Positions 9,016-18,495 of a stretch of DNA of 64,000 nucleotides are shown in pieces. This stretch comes from Nocardia speluncae NBRC 108251 (GTDB taxonomy: Bacteria; Actinomycetota; Actinomycetes; Mycobacteriales; Mycobacteriaceae). Location: contig NZ_BDBZ01000030.1 in the NCBI RefSeq assembly GCF_001613245.1, forward strand, positions 62,001 through 126,000, given 5' to 3'. A model generated the notes under the pieces. It saw only the letters and a program-made list of their open reading frames with translations, ran no database searches and was not told the origin of the DNA. Position numbers and translations under genes: made by a program. The first letter of the stretch is position 1; every line of letters begins with the position of its first letter.

Positions 9016-12000
9016 GTGCCAGAAGTCGCCACCGCAGTACTGACGAAGACGCCACCGGAACCGGGGCCGAAGGTTACGCCGAGGGATTTCCGGGTCGCGC
9101 GCCTCGTCGCGATCATCACCGGAGTACTCGGTGTGCTCTTCGCGATCGCCACCCCGTTCCTACCGGTCACCCAGACCACGGCGACGCTGACCTGGCCGCA
9201 GAACAACAGCCTGGCCAATACGCAGGCCCCGCTGATGTCGCAGGTTCCGCTCGACCTCACCGCGACCATCCCGTGTTCGGCGGTGAACCAGCTGCCGCCC
9301 GAGGGGGGCATGCTGCTGGCCACCGCGCCCCCGCAGGGCGACCGGGCCGCGCTGGAGGCGCTGTTCGTGCGGGTCTCGGACACCTCGGTCGATGTGGTGG
9401 ACCGTAATGCGGTGGTGGCCACCGCCGACCGGGCAGAGATGGCGAACTGCTCGGCCATCACCATCAGTTCCGACAGCGAGCGCACCACCGCGGCGTTCGA
9501 GGGCCTGTTCACCGAGACCGGTGTCCCCAACGCGGGGCAGCTGCTCGGTGATCTGCGCCCGCAGATGGTGGGCATCTTCACCGATATGACCGGTGATGTC
9601 CCGGCCGGGATGACTCTCGACTCGACGATCGACACCCGGTTCAGTTCGAGCCCCACCTGGATCAAACTCGCCGCCATGATCGCGGCCGTACTGTGCACCG
9701 TGCTCGCGCTGGTGGCGCTGGCCCGGCTGGACACCAGCGACGGCCGCGGGCACCGACGGTTCCTGCCCGCGAACTGGCTCAAACCCACACTCGCCGACGG
9801 CGGAGTGATCGGCACTCTGCTGGTCTGGCATTTCCTCGGCGCCAACACCTCCGACGACGGCTACATCCTGAGCATGGTCCGGGTGGCGCCGGACGCCGGT
9901 TACATGGCCAACTACTTCCGCTGGTACGGGGTCCCGGAGGCGCCGTTCGGCTGGTATTACTACGTCATCCAGCTGTTCGCCGAGGTCTCCACGGCCAGCC
10001 CGTGGGTCCGGCTGCCCGCTCTGGCCTGCGGAATCCTGTCCTGGATGGTGCTCAGCCGCGAGGTGGTGCCGCGCCTGGGTAACGGGTTGCGGGGGGCGCG
10101 TGCCCGAGCCTGGTTCGGCAGTGTGCCGCTGTGGACCGGCGGCCTGGTGTTCCTGGCGTTCTGGATGCCCTTCGACAACGGCCTGCGTTCGGAACCGATC
10201 GTTGCGCTGGGTGCGCTGCTCACCTGGGTTTCCATCGAACGCGCCATCGCCACCGCGCGCCTGCTGCCTGCCGCGATCGCGGTGGTGGTCGCGGCGCTCA
10301 CACTGGCCGCCGCCCCGACCGGCCTCATGTGTGTGGCCGCGCTGCTGGCCGGTATCCGGCCGATCACCCGCATCATCGTGAAGCGGCATCGCGAACACGG
10401 CACGGCCGCGTTGCTGGCCCCGCTGGCGGCGGCCGGATTCCTGGTGCTCACGGTGGTCTACAGCGACCAGACCTTTGCCGGGATCCAGGAAGCCAACCGC
10501 GTCCGGCAGCTGGCCGGCCCGAACCTCGCCTGGTACGAGGACTACCTGCGCTACTACTACCTGTTCGTCGAAACCGTCGACGGGTCGCTGGCGCGCCGTT
10601 TCGCGTTCCTCGTCATGCTGCTGTGCCTGTTCACCACCATGCTGGTGCTACTGCGCCGTCGCCGAGTACCCGGTATTGCCGTCGGCCCGACCTGGCGATT
10701 GATGGGCGTGGTGATCGGAACGATCTTCTTCATGATGTTCCTCCCGACCAAGTGGACCCACCACTTCGGCGCCTACGCCGGTATCGCGGGTTCACTGGCC
10801 GCGGTGACCGCGGTCGCGGTATCGGCGGCGGCGCTGCGCGCACACAAGAACCGGGCGATCTTCCTGGCCGGTCTGCTGTTCACGCTGGCGCTCGCGTTCT
10901 CCGGGATCAACGGCTACTGGTACGTCTCCAGTTACGGGGTCCCGTGGTTCGACAAACGGATCTCGCTGTTCGGTATCTCGTCCAACACCGTGATGCTGGT
11001 GCTGTTCGGGCTGTCGTTGTTGCTGGTGGGCTGGCATGTACTGCGGGAAGGGTATGCCGAACCGCCGAACACCACCCGGACGGTGCGCGGCCGGCGGGTT
11101 CGAAAATTCGCCGCCATCCCGCTGACCCTGGTAGCCGCGGCAATGGTGCTGTTCGAGGTGCTCTCGCTGGCCAAAGGCGCGTATTCGCAATACCCGGGTT
11201 ATTCGCTGGCACGAGGCAATATCGACGCTCTCGCCGGTGAATCCTGTGGGCTCGCCAACGATGTGCTGGTCGAGGTCGACACCAACGCGGGCCGGTTGAA
11301 CCCGATCGTCGATCCGGCGAACCCGCCCACCAACCCCGGCGACCCGCTGGCCGGTGTGGAACCGGTCGGTTTCGATCCCAACGGGGTCCCCGACGATCTG
11401 TCCGCCGACGCGGTCGAGGTGAAACCGGGTACCGGCAACACCTCCAACCAGTCGGTGGGCGCCTCGTTCGCGGAAGGCCAGAATGCCGGTACCGGCGGTG
11501 GCCAGGGCGCGCTCGGCGTCAACGGCTCCACCGTGGCCCTGCCGTTCGGCCTGGATCCGGCCACCACGCCGATTCTCGGCAGCTACCAGGACGGTGTGCA
11601 GCGGCCCGCGCTGGTCACCTCGAGCTGGTATGAAATGCCGCAGCGGTCCCCGGACCATCCGCTGCTGGTCGTCACCGCCGCCGGGCGGATCATGTCCTAC
11701 GACGACAGCGGTGTCATGCAGTACGGTCAGTCGCTCACCGTCGACTACGGGAAGCGGCAGCCGGACGGTTCGGTCAGCCATATCGGCACGTACGTGCCGC
11801 GCGATATCGGTCCCGCGCCGTCCTGGCGCAATCTGCGTATCCCGCTGGACGAACTCGCCCCCGAAGCCGACGCGGTGCGCATCGTCGCCAACGACCCGAT
11901 CCTCATCGGAGACCAGTGGCTGGCCTTCACCCCGCCCCGGCTGCCCAAATTGGTAACCGCCGACGACTACCTGGGCTCGGAACAACCGATCCTGCTCGAC

Positions 12001-12333
12001 TGGGCTGTCGGCCTGCAGTTCCCGTGCCAGCGCCCGTTCCGGCACGAGAACGGTGTCGCCGAGGTACCGGCGTTCCGCGTCCTGCCCGACCGCCCGCTGG
12101 CGGTGAGCTCCACCAACACCTGGCAGGCCCAGGAGTTCGGCGGCCCGCTCGGGTTCTCCCAGATGTTGGCGAAATCCACCACCATCCCGACCTACCTGAA
12201 GAACGACTGGGGTCGCGACTGGGGCACGCTGGAACGCTACGACCAGTACTACGACGCGGTCCCCGCCCAGCTGCAGACCGGCACCGCAACCCGGAGCGGT
12301 CTGTGGGATCCGGGGATGCTGCGGGTCTACTGA
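9016..12333 (+). CDS. Arabinosyltransferase, Emb family (first copy)
   Basis: The 1105-residue membrane enzyme adds arabinofuranose from decaprenyl-phosphoarabinose to growing arabinan. An N-terminal membrane segment (about 25-50) is followed by an outer loop, then a GT-C multi-span core. The catalytic DD motif is NTSDDGYILSM (Asp280-Asp281). A large C-terminal carbohydrate-binding half starts near residue 720. Residues matching the ethambutol site of M. tuberculosis EmbB are visible: Met287 (M306) and Glu308 (E327), with Ala309 in place of D328. I cannot say whether it is functionally EmbA-, EmbB- or EmbC-like. The GTG start at 9016 is chosen from the -10 box. A hairpin follows, and aftA is next on the same strand. 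Confidence 0.95.
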   Translation: MPEVATAVLTKTPPEPGPKVTPRDFRVARLVAIITGVLGVLFAIATPFLPVTQTTATLTWPQNNSLANTQAPLMSQVPLDLTATIPCSAVNQLPPEGGMLLATAPPQGDRAALEALFVRVSDTSVDVVDRNAVVATADRAEMANCSAITISSDSERTTAAFEGLFTETGVPNAGQLLGDLRPQMVGIFTDMTGDVPAGMTLDSTIDTRFSSSPTWIKLAAMIAAVLCTVLALVALARLDTSDGRGHRRFLPANWLKPTLADGGVIGTLLVWHFLGANTSDDGYILSMVRVAPDAGYMANYFRWYGVPEAPFGWYYYVIQLFAEVSTASPWVRLPALACGILSWMVLSREVVPRLGNGLRGARARAWFGSVPLWTGGLVFLAFWMPFDNGLRSEPIVALGALLTWVSIERAIATARLLPAAIAVVVAALTLAAAPTGLMCVAALLAGIRPITRIIVKRHREHGTAALLAPLAAAGFLVLTVVYSDQTFAGIQEANRVRQLAGPNLAWYEDYLRYYYLFVETVDGSLARRFAFLVMLLCLFTTMLVLLRRRRVPGIAVGPTWRLMGVVIGTIFFMMFLPTKWTHHFGAYAGIAGSLAAVTAVAVSAAALRAHKNRAIFLAGLLFTLALAFSGINGYWYVSSYGVPWFDKRISLFGISSNTVMLVLFGLSLLLVGWHVLREGYAEPPNTTRTVRGRRVRKFAAIPLTLVAAAMVLFEVLSLAKGAYSQYPGYSLARGNIDALAGESCGLANDVLVEVDTNAGRLNPIVDPANPPTNPGDPLAGVEPVGFDPNGVPDDLSADAVEVKPGTGNTSNQSVGASFAEGQNAGTGGGQGALGVNGSTVALPFGLDPATTPILGSYQDGVQRPALVTSSWYEMPQRSPDHPLLVVTAAGRIMSYDDSGVMQYGQSLTVDYGKRQPDGSVSHIGTYVPRDIGPAPSWRNLRIPLDELAPEADAVRIVANDPILIGDQWLAFTPPRLPKLVTADDYLGSEQPILLDWAVGLQFPCQRPFRHENGVAEVPAFRVLPDRPLAVSSTNTWQAQEFGGPLGFSQMLAKSTTIPTYLKNDWGRDWGTLERYDQYYDAVPAQLQTGTATRSGLWDPGMLRVY

Positions 12334-12375
12334 TAATCGATCCGTTTGTGGTCAGGGCCTTGTGCACGAAGGTCC

Positions 12376-12407
12376 GGACGGGCCGGTCGCCTGAGCCCGG
12401 CCCGTCC
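12376..12407 (+). terminator. Hairpin after first emb gene
   Basis: GGACGGGCCGG (12376-12386) and CCGGCCCGTCC (12397-12407) form a perfect 11-bp stem with a 10-base loop. It has no T-tract. Confidence 0.6.
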
Positions 12408-12473
12408 ATCGGTCCCGAGGTCGCCCCGGCCGGGGCATTCCGACGGCGCGGTCGGCGCGGGGTGGTTCTCCAC

Positions 12474-12479
12474 TAGGCT
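12474..12479 (+). promoter_or_regulatory. -10 box TAGGCT upstream of aftA
   Basis: TAGGCT lies about 45 bases before the aftA ATG. The GGAGG ribosome site at about 12508-12512 would sit within the short leader, so aftA looks leadered, unlike its emb neighbours. Confidence 0.45.
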
Positions 12480-12524
12480 GACCGACGGCCAGTAGGTGGA
12501 CAGGAGCCGGAGGTAAGTACGCCG

Positions 12525-14603
12525 ATGACGACGAGTCGTGGCGCGCGTTTGGGGCGTCAGGTCGGGGCCGGAATCGGCGAGGCGGTACTGGCCACGGTGG
12601 TCGCCGTGCTGGTGGTCGCGCTGGGGCTGGCCGCGTTTTCGCTGGTGAACTGGCCGGCGTTCAACTCCTCGAATGTGCTGCGGGCACTGACCACCGTGGG
12701 GCAGGTCGGTGCCGCGGTACTGCTGGCGGTATCGATCGCGCTGTTTCGGCTGCGGCGGGCCCGCCGGTGGGCGAAACTACTGTCCTGGGCCGGGATCTCG
12801 GCATTCGTCACCGTCACTCTGGGGCTGCCGCTGGCGGCGACGAAGCTGTACCTGTTCGGGATCTCGGTCGATCAGGAATTCCGCACCGAATACCTGACCC
12901 GGCTCACCGACAGCGCCGCGCTGCGCGATATGACCTACGCGGACCTGCCGCCGTTCTACCCGGCCGGGTGGTTCTGGCTCGGCGGGCGCGTCGCGAATGT
13001 GCTCGGAATGGACGGCTGGGAGGTTTTCAAGCCGTACGCGATCGGGTCGATCGCGGTGGCGGCGGTGGTCTCGCTGGTGCTGTGGTCGCGGTTGATCCGC
13101 GCCGACTGGGCGGTGGGGGTGACCGCCGCGATCACCGCGGTGGGCGTCACCTATGCCGCGCCCGAGGCCTACGGCGCCGTGATTGCGATCCTCATCCCGC
13201 CGGTACTCGTGATGGCGTGGGGAGCGCTGTATCGACCGGCCGAACTCACGCTTCGGACCGCTGCCGTGAGCGATGGGAACGAGAATCCGGCCGCCGCCGA
13301 AGCGGCCGGTGCGACGGCCGCGCGGGATTCCGGTGCGGCCGGGCTGTCCGGTGCTGCTACTGCGGGAGGCTGGGCCGCAGTACTGGGGACGGGGCTGTTC
13401 CTCGGCCTCGCGGCCACTTTTTACACGCTCTACTTTGCTTTCGCGGTGTTCGCTGTGGTTCTTATGGCGGTGTTCGCGGCCGGGCTGGGGGTCCGAGCCT
13501 GCTACGCCGCGCGGACACCGCGGCGGATTGCGGTGCAGCAAGGGGATGCGGGGCAACCGGTCGGGGGAATCGGGCGCGCGATCGGGTCGCCGCTGCTGCG
13601 GCTGGTCGTGATGGGCGTGGTCACCGCGCTGGTCGGGCTGCCGGTGTTCGTGCCCTTCCTGCTGCGGATGCTGGACAACCCGAAGCTGGAATCCGGTGGC
13701 GCGTTCCACTATCTGCCGGAGGCCGGCTCCGAACTGCCGCTACCGATGGCCGAGTTCTCGCTGCTCGGCGGTCTGTGCCTGGTCGGAGTGATCTGGCTGG
13801 TGCTGCGGGCAAGCTCCTCGCGGCGCGCGCAATCGCTGGGGCTCGGGGTGATCGCGGTGTATTTGTGGTCGCTGTTGTCGATGCTGGCCACGGTGGCGGG
13901 GAGCACCCTGCTGTCGTTCCGGCTGGAACCGGTGCTGCTGGTGCTGCTGGCCGCGGCGGGTGCGTTCGGGTTCGTCGAGGGCGCCCGAGCGGTGTATCAG
14001 GCACTGAACGAACCGGCACGATTCCGCTGGGTGGCTATCGTGCTCGCGACCGTGGGTGCGCTGGCCTACTGCCAGAACATTGCGCACGTCCTGGCGCCCG
14101 AGATCACCACCGCCTACACCGATACCGACGGCGACGGTAACCGCGCCGACCAGCGCGACCCCGCTGCTGTCCGGCACTACCACCACATCGACGATGCCCT
14201 GCGCGCGCAGACCGGCCGCGAACCGTCGGAGAACGTATTGCTCACCGGCGACACCACCTTCCTCGCCTACTACCCGTACTTCGGATTCCAGGGTCTGACC
14301 TCGCATTACGCCAATCCGCTGGCCGACTACGCGGACCGTTCGGCGGCCATCGAGGGCTGGAGCGAGCTGGAGACACCACAGGAACTCCTCGACGCGATGG
14401 CCGCCGCACCCTGGCGTGCCCCCGACGCTTTCCTGTTCCGCCGCAGCGGCGACGATTACACCTTGCGGCTCGCCGCAGACGTATACCCGAACGACCCCAA
14501 CGTCCGCCGCTACACGGTCACCTTCCCGGCGGCCGTGTTCGACGATCCTCGGTTCACCACCACCGATATCGGACCGTTCAGCCTGGTCGTGGTGAAACGC
14601 TGA
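12525..14603 (+). CDS. aftA: Galactan 5-O-arabinofuranosyltransferase AftA
   Basis: The 692-residue GT-C membrane protein fits AftA (Rv3792; GT85), which places the first arabinose residues on galactan. It has an N-terminal multi-span half with the family-typical acidic stretch GISVDQEFRTEYLTRLTDS (about 110-128) and PPFYPAGWFWLGGR. A soluble C-terminal part has YPYFGFQGLTSHYANP. A low-complexity Ala/Gly insertion (about 250-285) sits between membrane segments. It lies between two emb genes on the same strand. In M. tuberculosis aftA instead precedes embC-embA-embB. The start has a GGAGGT ribosome site, and the product should need DPA made by DprE1/DprE2. Confidence 0.93.
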   Translation: MTTSRGARLGRQVGAGIGEAVLATVVAVLVVALGLAAFSLVNWPAFNSSNVLRALTTVGQVGAAVLLAVSIALFRLRRARRWAKLLSWAGISAFVTVTLGLPLAATKLYLFGISVDQEFRTEYLTRLTDSAALRDMTYADLPPFYPAGWFWLGGRVANVLGMDGWEVFKPYAIGSIAVAAVVSLVLWSRLIRADWAVGVTAAITAVGVTYAAPEAYGAVIAILIPPVLVMAWGALYRPAELTLRTAAVSDGNENPAAAEAAGATAARDSGAAGLSGAATAGGWAAVLGTGLFLGLAATFYTLYFAFAVFAVVLMAVFAAGLGVRACYAARTPRRIAVQQGDAGQPVGGIGRAIGSPLLRLVVMGVVTALVGLPVFVPFLLRMLDNPKLESGGAFHYLPEAGSELPLPMAEFSLLGGLCLVGVIWLVLRASSSRRAQSLGLGVIAVYLWSLLSMLATVAGSTLLSFRLEPVLLVLLAAAGAFGFVEGARAVYQALNEPARFRWVAIVLATVGALAYCQNIAHVLAPEITTAYTDTDGDGNRADQRDPAAVRHYHHIDDALRAQTGREPSENVLLTGDTTFLAYYPYFGFQGLTSHYANPLADYADRSAAIEGWSELETPQELLDAMAAAPWRAPDAFLFRRSGDDYTLRLAADVYPNDPNVRRYTVTFPAAVFDDPRFTTTDIGPFSLVVVKR

Positions 14604-14693
14604 GTTCACCGACGTCCGGGGCAACCCGGTTCGTTCCGGGCGGCCCGCCTGGCCATGCACAGCCGTGAATGCGCCGCGCCTGGTTGCGCCCAT

Positions 14694-14699
14694 TAGAGT
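14694..14699 (+). promoter_or_regulatory. -10 box TAGAGT, leaderless start of second emb gene
   Basis: TAGAGT ends 8 bases before the GTG at 14708. This argues against the upstream in-frame ATG at 14669. Confidence 0.55.
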
Positions 14700-14707
14700 C
14701 GAGCCCC

Positions 14708-17700
14708 GTGCGACCGCAACGATCCCCCCGAGCGTTGAACCGTATCCGTCTGCTGGCCCTGGTGTCCGGGCTACTCGGGTTCGTGCTGGCGATCCTGGCG
14801 CCGGTGCTGCCGGTCCGGCAGGACGAGACGGTCCTGGAGTGGCCGCAGGCCGGTGCGACCGATATCGAGGCGCCGCTGGTGAGTTATCAGCCGCTGCGCC
14901 TGGAGCTCACGGTGCCGTGCCCGGTTCTGGCCGCCGCCGAGGGCACCGTGGTGGCGACGGTTCCCGACGAATCGGGTGAATCGTCGGCCCGCGGCCTGCG
15001 GGTCGGCATGTCCGGCGACACGCTTTCGGTGGTGCTGCGCGATGTGCCGCTGCTCGCCGCCGACCGCGCCGAACTGGCCGGCTGTGAATCGGTGTCGGTG
15101 GTATCGACCGCGGCGTCGACCACGGCCGAGATCATCGGCGCTGCCCGCGCGGACGGTACACCGTTGCGCACGCAGGTGGATCGGGATATCCGGCCGCAGA
15201 TGGTCGGCGTCTTCACCGATCTGCCTGCCGAGCAGCTCGCCGGTATCCGGTTGCACGCCGATATCGACTCCCGTTTCACCTCCTCACCGACCCCGCTGAA
15301 ACTTGCGGCGATCATCGGCGCGGTCGTGTTCACTGCGCTCGCGTTGCTCGCTCTGCACCTGCTCGACACTGCCGACGGCCGTCGTGCCCGGCGGTTCCTG
15401 CCGTCGCACTGGTGGCGGTTCCGGCTGGCCGACGGCGCGGTACTCGGGGTGCTGGTGGGCTGGCATGTGATCGGCGCCAACACCTCCGACGACGGCTACA
15501 TCCTGAATATGGCCAGGGTGTCGGAGAAATCCGGTTATCTGGCGAACTACTACCGCTGGTTCGGGGTGCCGGAGGCGCCGTTCGGCTGGTCCTACGAGGT
15601 GCTGGCATGGATGTCGCGGCTCTCGGAGTCCAGCCCGTGGATGCGACTGCCCACGCTGATTGCCGGGATCGTCTGCTGGCTGGTGATCAGCCGGGAAGTG
15701 CTGCCGCGGCTCGGCGCCCGAGTACGCGGTAACCAGGTCGCGCTGTGGACCGCCGGGCTGGTGTTCCTGGCGTTCTGGCTGCCCTACGACAACGGTCTGC
15801 GCCCCGAACCGCTGATCGCCGCAGGTGCCTTGCTCACCTGGTGTTCTATCGAACGCGCCATCGCCACTGCACGTCTGCTGCCGGCCGCGGTCGCGATACT
15901 CATCGCCGCGTTCTCGCTGGCCGCCGGCCCGACCGGGCTCATCTGTATCGCCGCCTTGATCGCGGGTTCCCGGCCGGTTCTGCAGATCATCATCAAACGT
16001 GCTCGGGGCGGCATGGAGAGCAACAGCGTGTGGGGCGCGATGGGGCGTTACGCGAGTCTGCTCGCGCCCGGACTGGCCGCCGGGACGCTGGTGCTCGTGG
16101 TGATCTTCGCCGATCAGACACTGTCGACGGTGCTGGAGGCCACCCGGGTGCGTACCGCAGTCGGCCCGAATGTGGCGTGGTTCGATGAGCGCACCCGCTG
16201 GGATTCGCTGCTCATGCTCTCCCCGGACGGTTCGCTGGCCCGGCGTTTCGGTGTGCTGTTGATGCTGCTGTGCCTGCTGGTCTGCGTGCTGCAAGTGCTG
16301 CGCAAGGGCCGGATCCCGGGTACCTCACGGGGGCCCTCGGTGCGCATTCTCGGCATCGTGTTCGCCGCGCTGTTGCTGATGATGTTCACACCTACGAAAT
16401 GGACCCATCACTTCGGCGTCTACGCCGGGCTGGCCGGTTCGCTCGCGGCCTTGGCAGCGGTGGCCGTGGGTACCAACGGTATTCGCGCGCCCCGAAACCG
16501 CGCGCTGTTCGCCGCCACCGTACTGTTCCTGCTGGCGATCACCTTCACCGGGTCGAACGGCTGGTGGTATGTGTCCAGCTTCGGTGTCCCGTGGTGGGAC
16601 AAAGCGCCGGTGATCGCGGGTAAGGGCTTTTCGACGCTGTTCCTCGGGCTCAGCGTGCTCGCGTTGCTGCTGGCGCTGTGGTTGCACTATCGGGCGCCGT
16701 ACCGCAGTGGTCCGCCGTCCCGCTCGGCGCGCTACGCATCCGCCCCGTTGACGATTGCGGCGGCGCTGGTGGTGTTGTTCGAGATCGCCTCGCTCACCAA
16801 GGCTGCCGTGGGCCAGTACCCGGCGTACTCGATCGCAAAATCCAATTTCCGGGCGCTGGCCGGTGACCCGTGCGGGATGGCCGACGAGGTGCTGGTGGAG
16901 ACCGATACCGCGGATTCGCTGCTGCAGCCTTATGAGGGTGATCCGGCCGCCGGTCTCGTCTCCACCGACCCCGAGGCGCAGACCTCCGGTTTCACCCCGG
17001 ACGGGGTCGCCGGCGATCTCACCGCGGACGCGGAGGAAACCGTGACCGGTAGCGCGAACTCGGTGGAATCCGATACCGAGAACAAAACAACCGCCACCAC
17101 CGGCGCCGGGACCGGCGGAGGCACCGAGGAACAAGCCGGGATCAACGGTTCCACCGTGACCCTGCCGTTCGGTCTCGACCCCGCCCGCACCCCGGTGCTG
17201 GGCAGCTACCACACCGGTGACCAGCAGCAGGCGGAACTGACCTCGCAGTGGTATCGCCTGGACCTGACCGACGAGATGCGTGCCGACCCCGCCTATCGGG
17301 TGCTGGCGATAACGGCTGCCGGCCGGATCAAATCGGTGGACGCCGATGGAGTTCTCACCTACGGGCAGGAATTGACCGTCGAATACGGTACCCGCGCCGC
17401 CGACGGCAGCATGCAGGTGCTGGGTTCGGTGACCCCGCTGGATATCGGCCCGAATCCGTCCTGGCGCAATCTGCGGGTCCCGCTGGATCAGTTGCCGCCC
17501 GAGGTGAACGCCGTCCGGCTGGTAGCGGTGGACAACGACATCACCAGCCGGCAATGGCTGGCCCTCACACCGCCGCGCCTGCCGCGCCTGGAGACCCTGG
17601 ATTCCGTTGTCGGGCATACCGACCCGGTGCTGCTCGACTGGCACGTCGGGCTCGCATTCGGCTGTCAACGGCCGTTCGACCACGCAAACGGTGTCGCGGA

Positions 17701-17971
17701 GGTACCGCGCTGGCGGATCCTGCCCGACCGGACCGGATCCGATGCGTCCAATGCTTGGCAGGACCATATCGGCGGGGGCCCGCTGGGCTGGACCGAACTG
17801 CTCTTGCGGGCGGATTCGGTGGCCGCCTACCTGGCCGACGACTGGGCGCGGGACTGGGGTTCGCTGGAGCGTTACACCCCGTACCGGCCCGGCGCGCAGC
17901 CTGCGAAATTGGCTGTCACCGAGCGTAATCGCAGCGGTCTGGACACCGATGATCCCATCAAAGTGAGTTGA
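14708..17971 (+). CDS. Arabinosyltransferase, Emb family (second copy)
   Basis: The protein has 1087 residues from the GTG at 14708. An ATG at 14669 would add 13 residues but lies upstream of the -10 box. It is built like the first copy: an N-terminal anchor, an outer loop, then the GT-C core with NTSDDGYILNM (Asp261-Asp262) and a C-terminal carbohydrate-binding half. The equivalents of EmbB M306, E327 and D328 are Met268, Glu289 and Ala290. It is clearly paralogous to the 9016 gene and presumably acts on arabinogalactan or lipoarabinomannan. Which polymer each serves cannot be read from sequence. No third emb gene is present in the window. Confidence 0.95.
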   Translation: MRPQRSPRALNRIRLLALVSGLLGFVLAILAPVLPVRQDETVLEWPQAGATDIEAPLVSYQPLRLELTVPCPVLAAAEGTVVATVPDESGESSARGLRVGMSGDTLSVVLRDVPLLAADRAELAGCESVSVVSTAASTTAEIIGAARADGTPLRTQVDRDIRPQMVGVFTDLPAEQLAGIRLHADIDSRFTSSPTPLKLAAIIGAVVFTALALLALHLLDTADGRRARRFLPSHWWRFRLADGAVLGVLVGWHVIGANTSDDGYILNMARVSEKSGYLANYYRWFGVPEAPFGWSYEVLAWMSRLSESSPWMRLPTLIAGIVCWLVISREVLPRLGARVRGNQVALWTAGLVFLAFWLPYDNGLRPEPLIAAGALLTWCSIERAIATARLLPAAVAILIAAFSLAAGPTGLICIAALIAGSRPVLQIIIKRARGGMESNSVWGAMGRYASLLAPGLAAGTLVLVVIFADQTLSTVLEATRVRTAVGPNVAWFDERTRWDSLLMLSPDGSLARRFGVLLMLLCLLVCVLQVLRKGRIPGTSRGPSVRILGIVFAALLLMMFTPTKWTHHFGVYAGLAGSLAALAAVAVGTNGIRAPRNRALFAATVLFLLAITFTGSNGWWYVSSFGVPWWDKAPVIAGKGFSTLFLGLSVLALLLALWLHYRAPYRSGPPSRSARYASAPLTIAAALVVLFEIASLTKAAVGQYPAYSIAKSNFRALAGDPCGMADEVLVETDTADSLLQPYEGDPAAGLVSTDPEAQTSGFTPDGVAGDLTADAEETVTGSANSVESDTENKTTATTGAGTGGGTEEQAGINGSTVTLPFGLDPARTPVLGSYHTGDQQQAELTSQWYRLDLTDEMRADPAYRVLAITAAGRIKSVDADGVLTYGQELTVEYGTRAADGSMQVLGSVTPLDIGPNPSWRNLRVPLDQLPPEVNAVRLVAVDNDITSRQWLALTPPRLPRLETLDSVVGHTDPVLLDWHVGLAFGCQRPFDHANGVAEVPRWRILPDRTGSDASNAWQDHIGGGPLGWTELLLRADSVAAYLADDWARDWGSLERYTPYRPGAQPAKLAVTERNRSGLDTDDPIKVS

Positions 17972-18013
17972 ACTACGGTGCGCTACATCGAAACTCGTCA
18001 ATCATGTGTGTTA

Positions 18014-18051
18014 CCTCACAGTGCGGTTTATTTCCAGGTGAGGGAATTCCC
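18014..18051. promoter_or_regulatory. Palindromes in the emb / small-ORF gap
   Basis: CCTCAC (18014-18019) and GTGAGG (18038-18043) form an inverted repeat 18 bases apart. It runs into the perfect palindrome GGGAATTCCC (18042-18051). It could be an operator or an RNA hairpin upstream of the 53-residue ORF. Confidence 0.3.
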
Positions 18052-18080
18052 GAACGGGTGACGAACACCGACTCACGCCG

Positions 18081-18086
18081 TACCCT
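18081..18086 (+). promoter_or_regulatory. -10 box TACCCT, leaderless start of small ORF
   Basis: TACCCT ends 7 bases before the ATG at 18094, the same geometry as other genes here. Confidence 0.5.
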
Positions 18087-18093
18087 GGGTCGC

Positions 18094-18255
18094 ATGACCT
18101 CGGCCTTCGAAGATATGGAACTGCGCGATCTCGTCGGCTTGCTCACCGATGAAGAGCAGCGAGAACTACGACCCACGGTATTACGCGTCCTCGGGCGCCT
18201 GCCGTCTCAGGAGGTGCTGCGCCGCGAACTCGGACAGCGAATGACGCGAGTATGA
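18094..18255 (+). CDS. Small acidic protein of unknown function (53 aa)
   Basis: The 53-residue product begins MTSAFEDMELRDLVGLL and is predicted helical, with many Glu, Arg and Leu. I do not recognise a family. Support for a real gene comes from the leaderless -10 box seven bases upstream, codon use typical of the window, and paired hairpins directly after the stop. A longer in-frame start at 17968 is unlikely, because it would run through the palindromic region and the promoter. It is convergent with dprE2 and downstream of the second emb gene. Confidence 0.55.
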   Translation: MTSAFEDMELRDLVGLLTDEEQRELRPTVLRVLGRLPSQEVLRRELGQRMTRV

Positions 18256-18259
18256 GCGA

Positions 18260-18340
18260 ACCCGGCCGGAACCCGCGGCCGGGTGAACCGAAATACGACG
18301 AGGGCCGTTGCGCCGGAGTACATCCGGGCGCGACGGCCCT
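18260..18340. terminator. Two hairpins between small ORF and dprE2
   Basis: The first hairpin is ACCCGGCC / GGCCGGGT (18260-18267 with 18277-18284), perfect over 8 bp. The second is AGGGCCGTTGCGCC / GGCGCGACGGCCCT (18301-18314 with 18327-18340), matching 13 of 14. Both lie between convergent genes, consistent with two-way termination. Confidence 0.65.
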
Positions 18341-18495
18341 CGAGCTTTACTGATCGGGTCGACGGAAGCAGCGAGCCCGGTGAGCGGGGATCAATCGTGC
18401 CGAGACCTGCGATGGTGCCGGTCCGGCCGGGCCCCTTTCGGCACGGCGACGGTGTATCTCCGCCGCGGCTTCCTGCTGTTCCCGATTACTGCCCG

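Noticed and set aside
10003..10008. Trp-Val in the first Emb protein read as an M306V-type resistance change
   Set aside because: M306 lies seven residues after the first Asp of the catalytic DD pair (GYILxM), and Met is kept there in both copies. The Trp-Val site is elsewhere.
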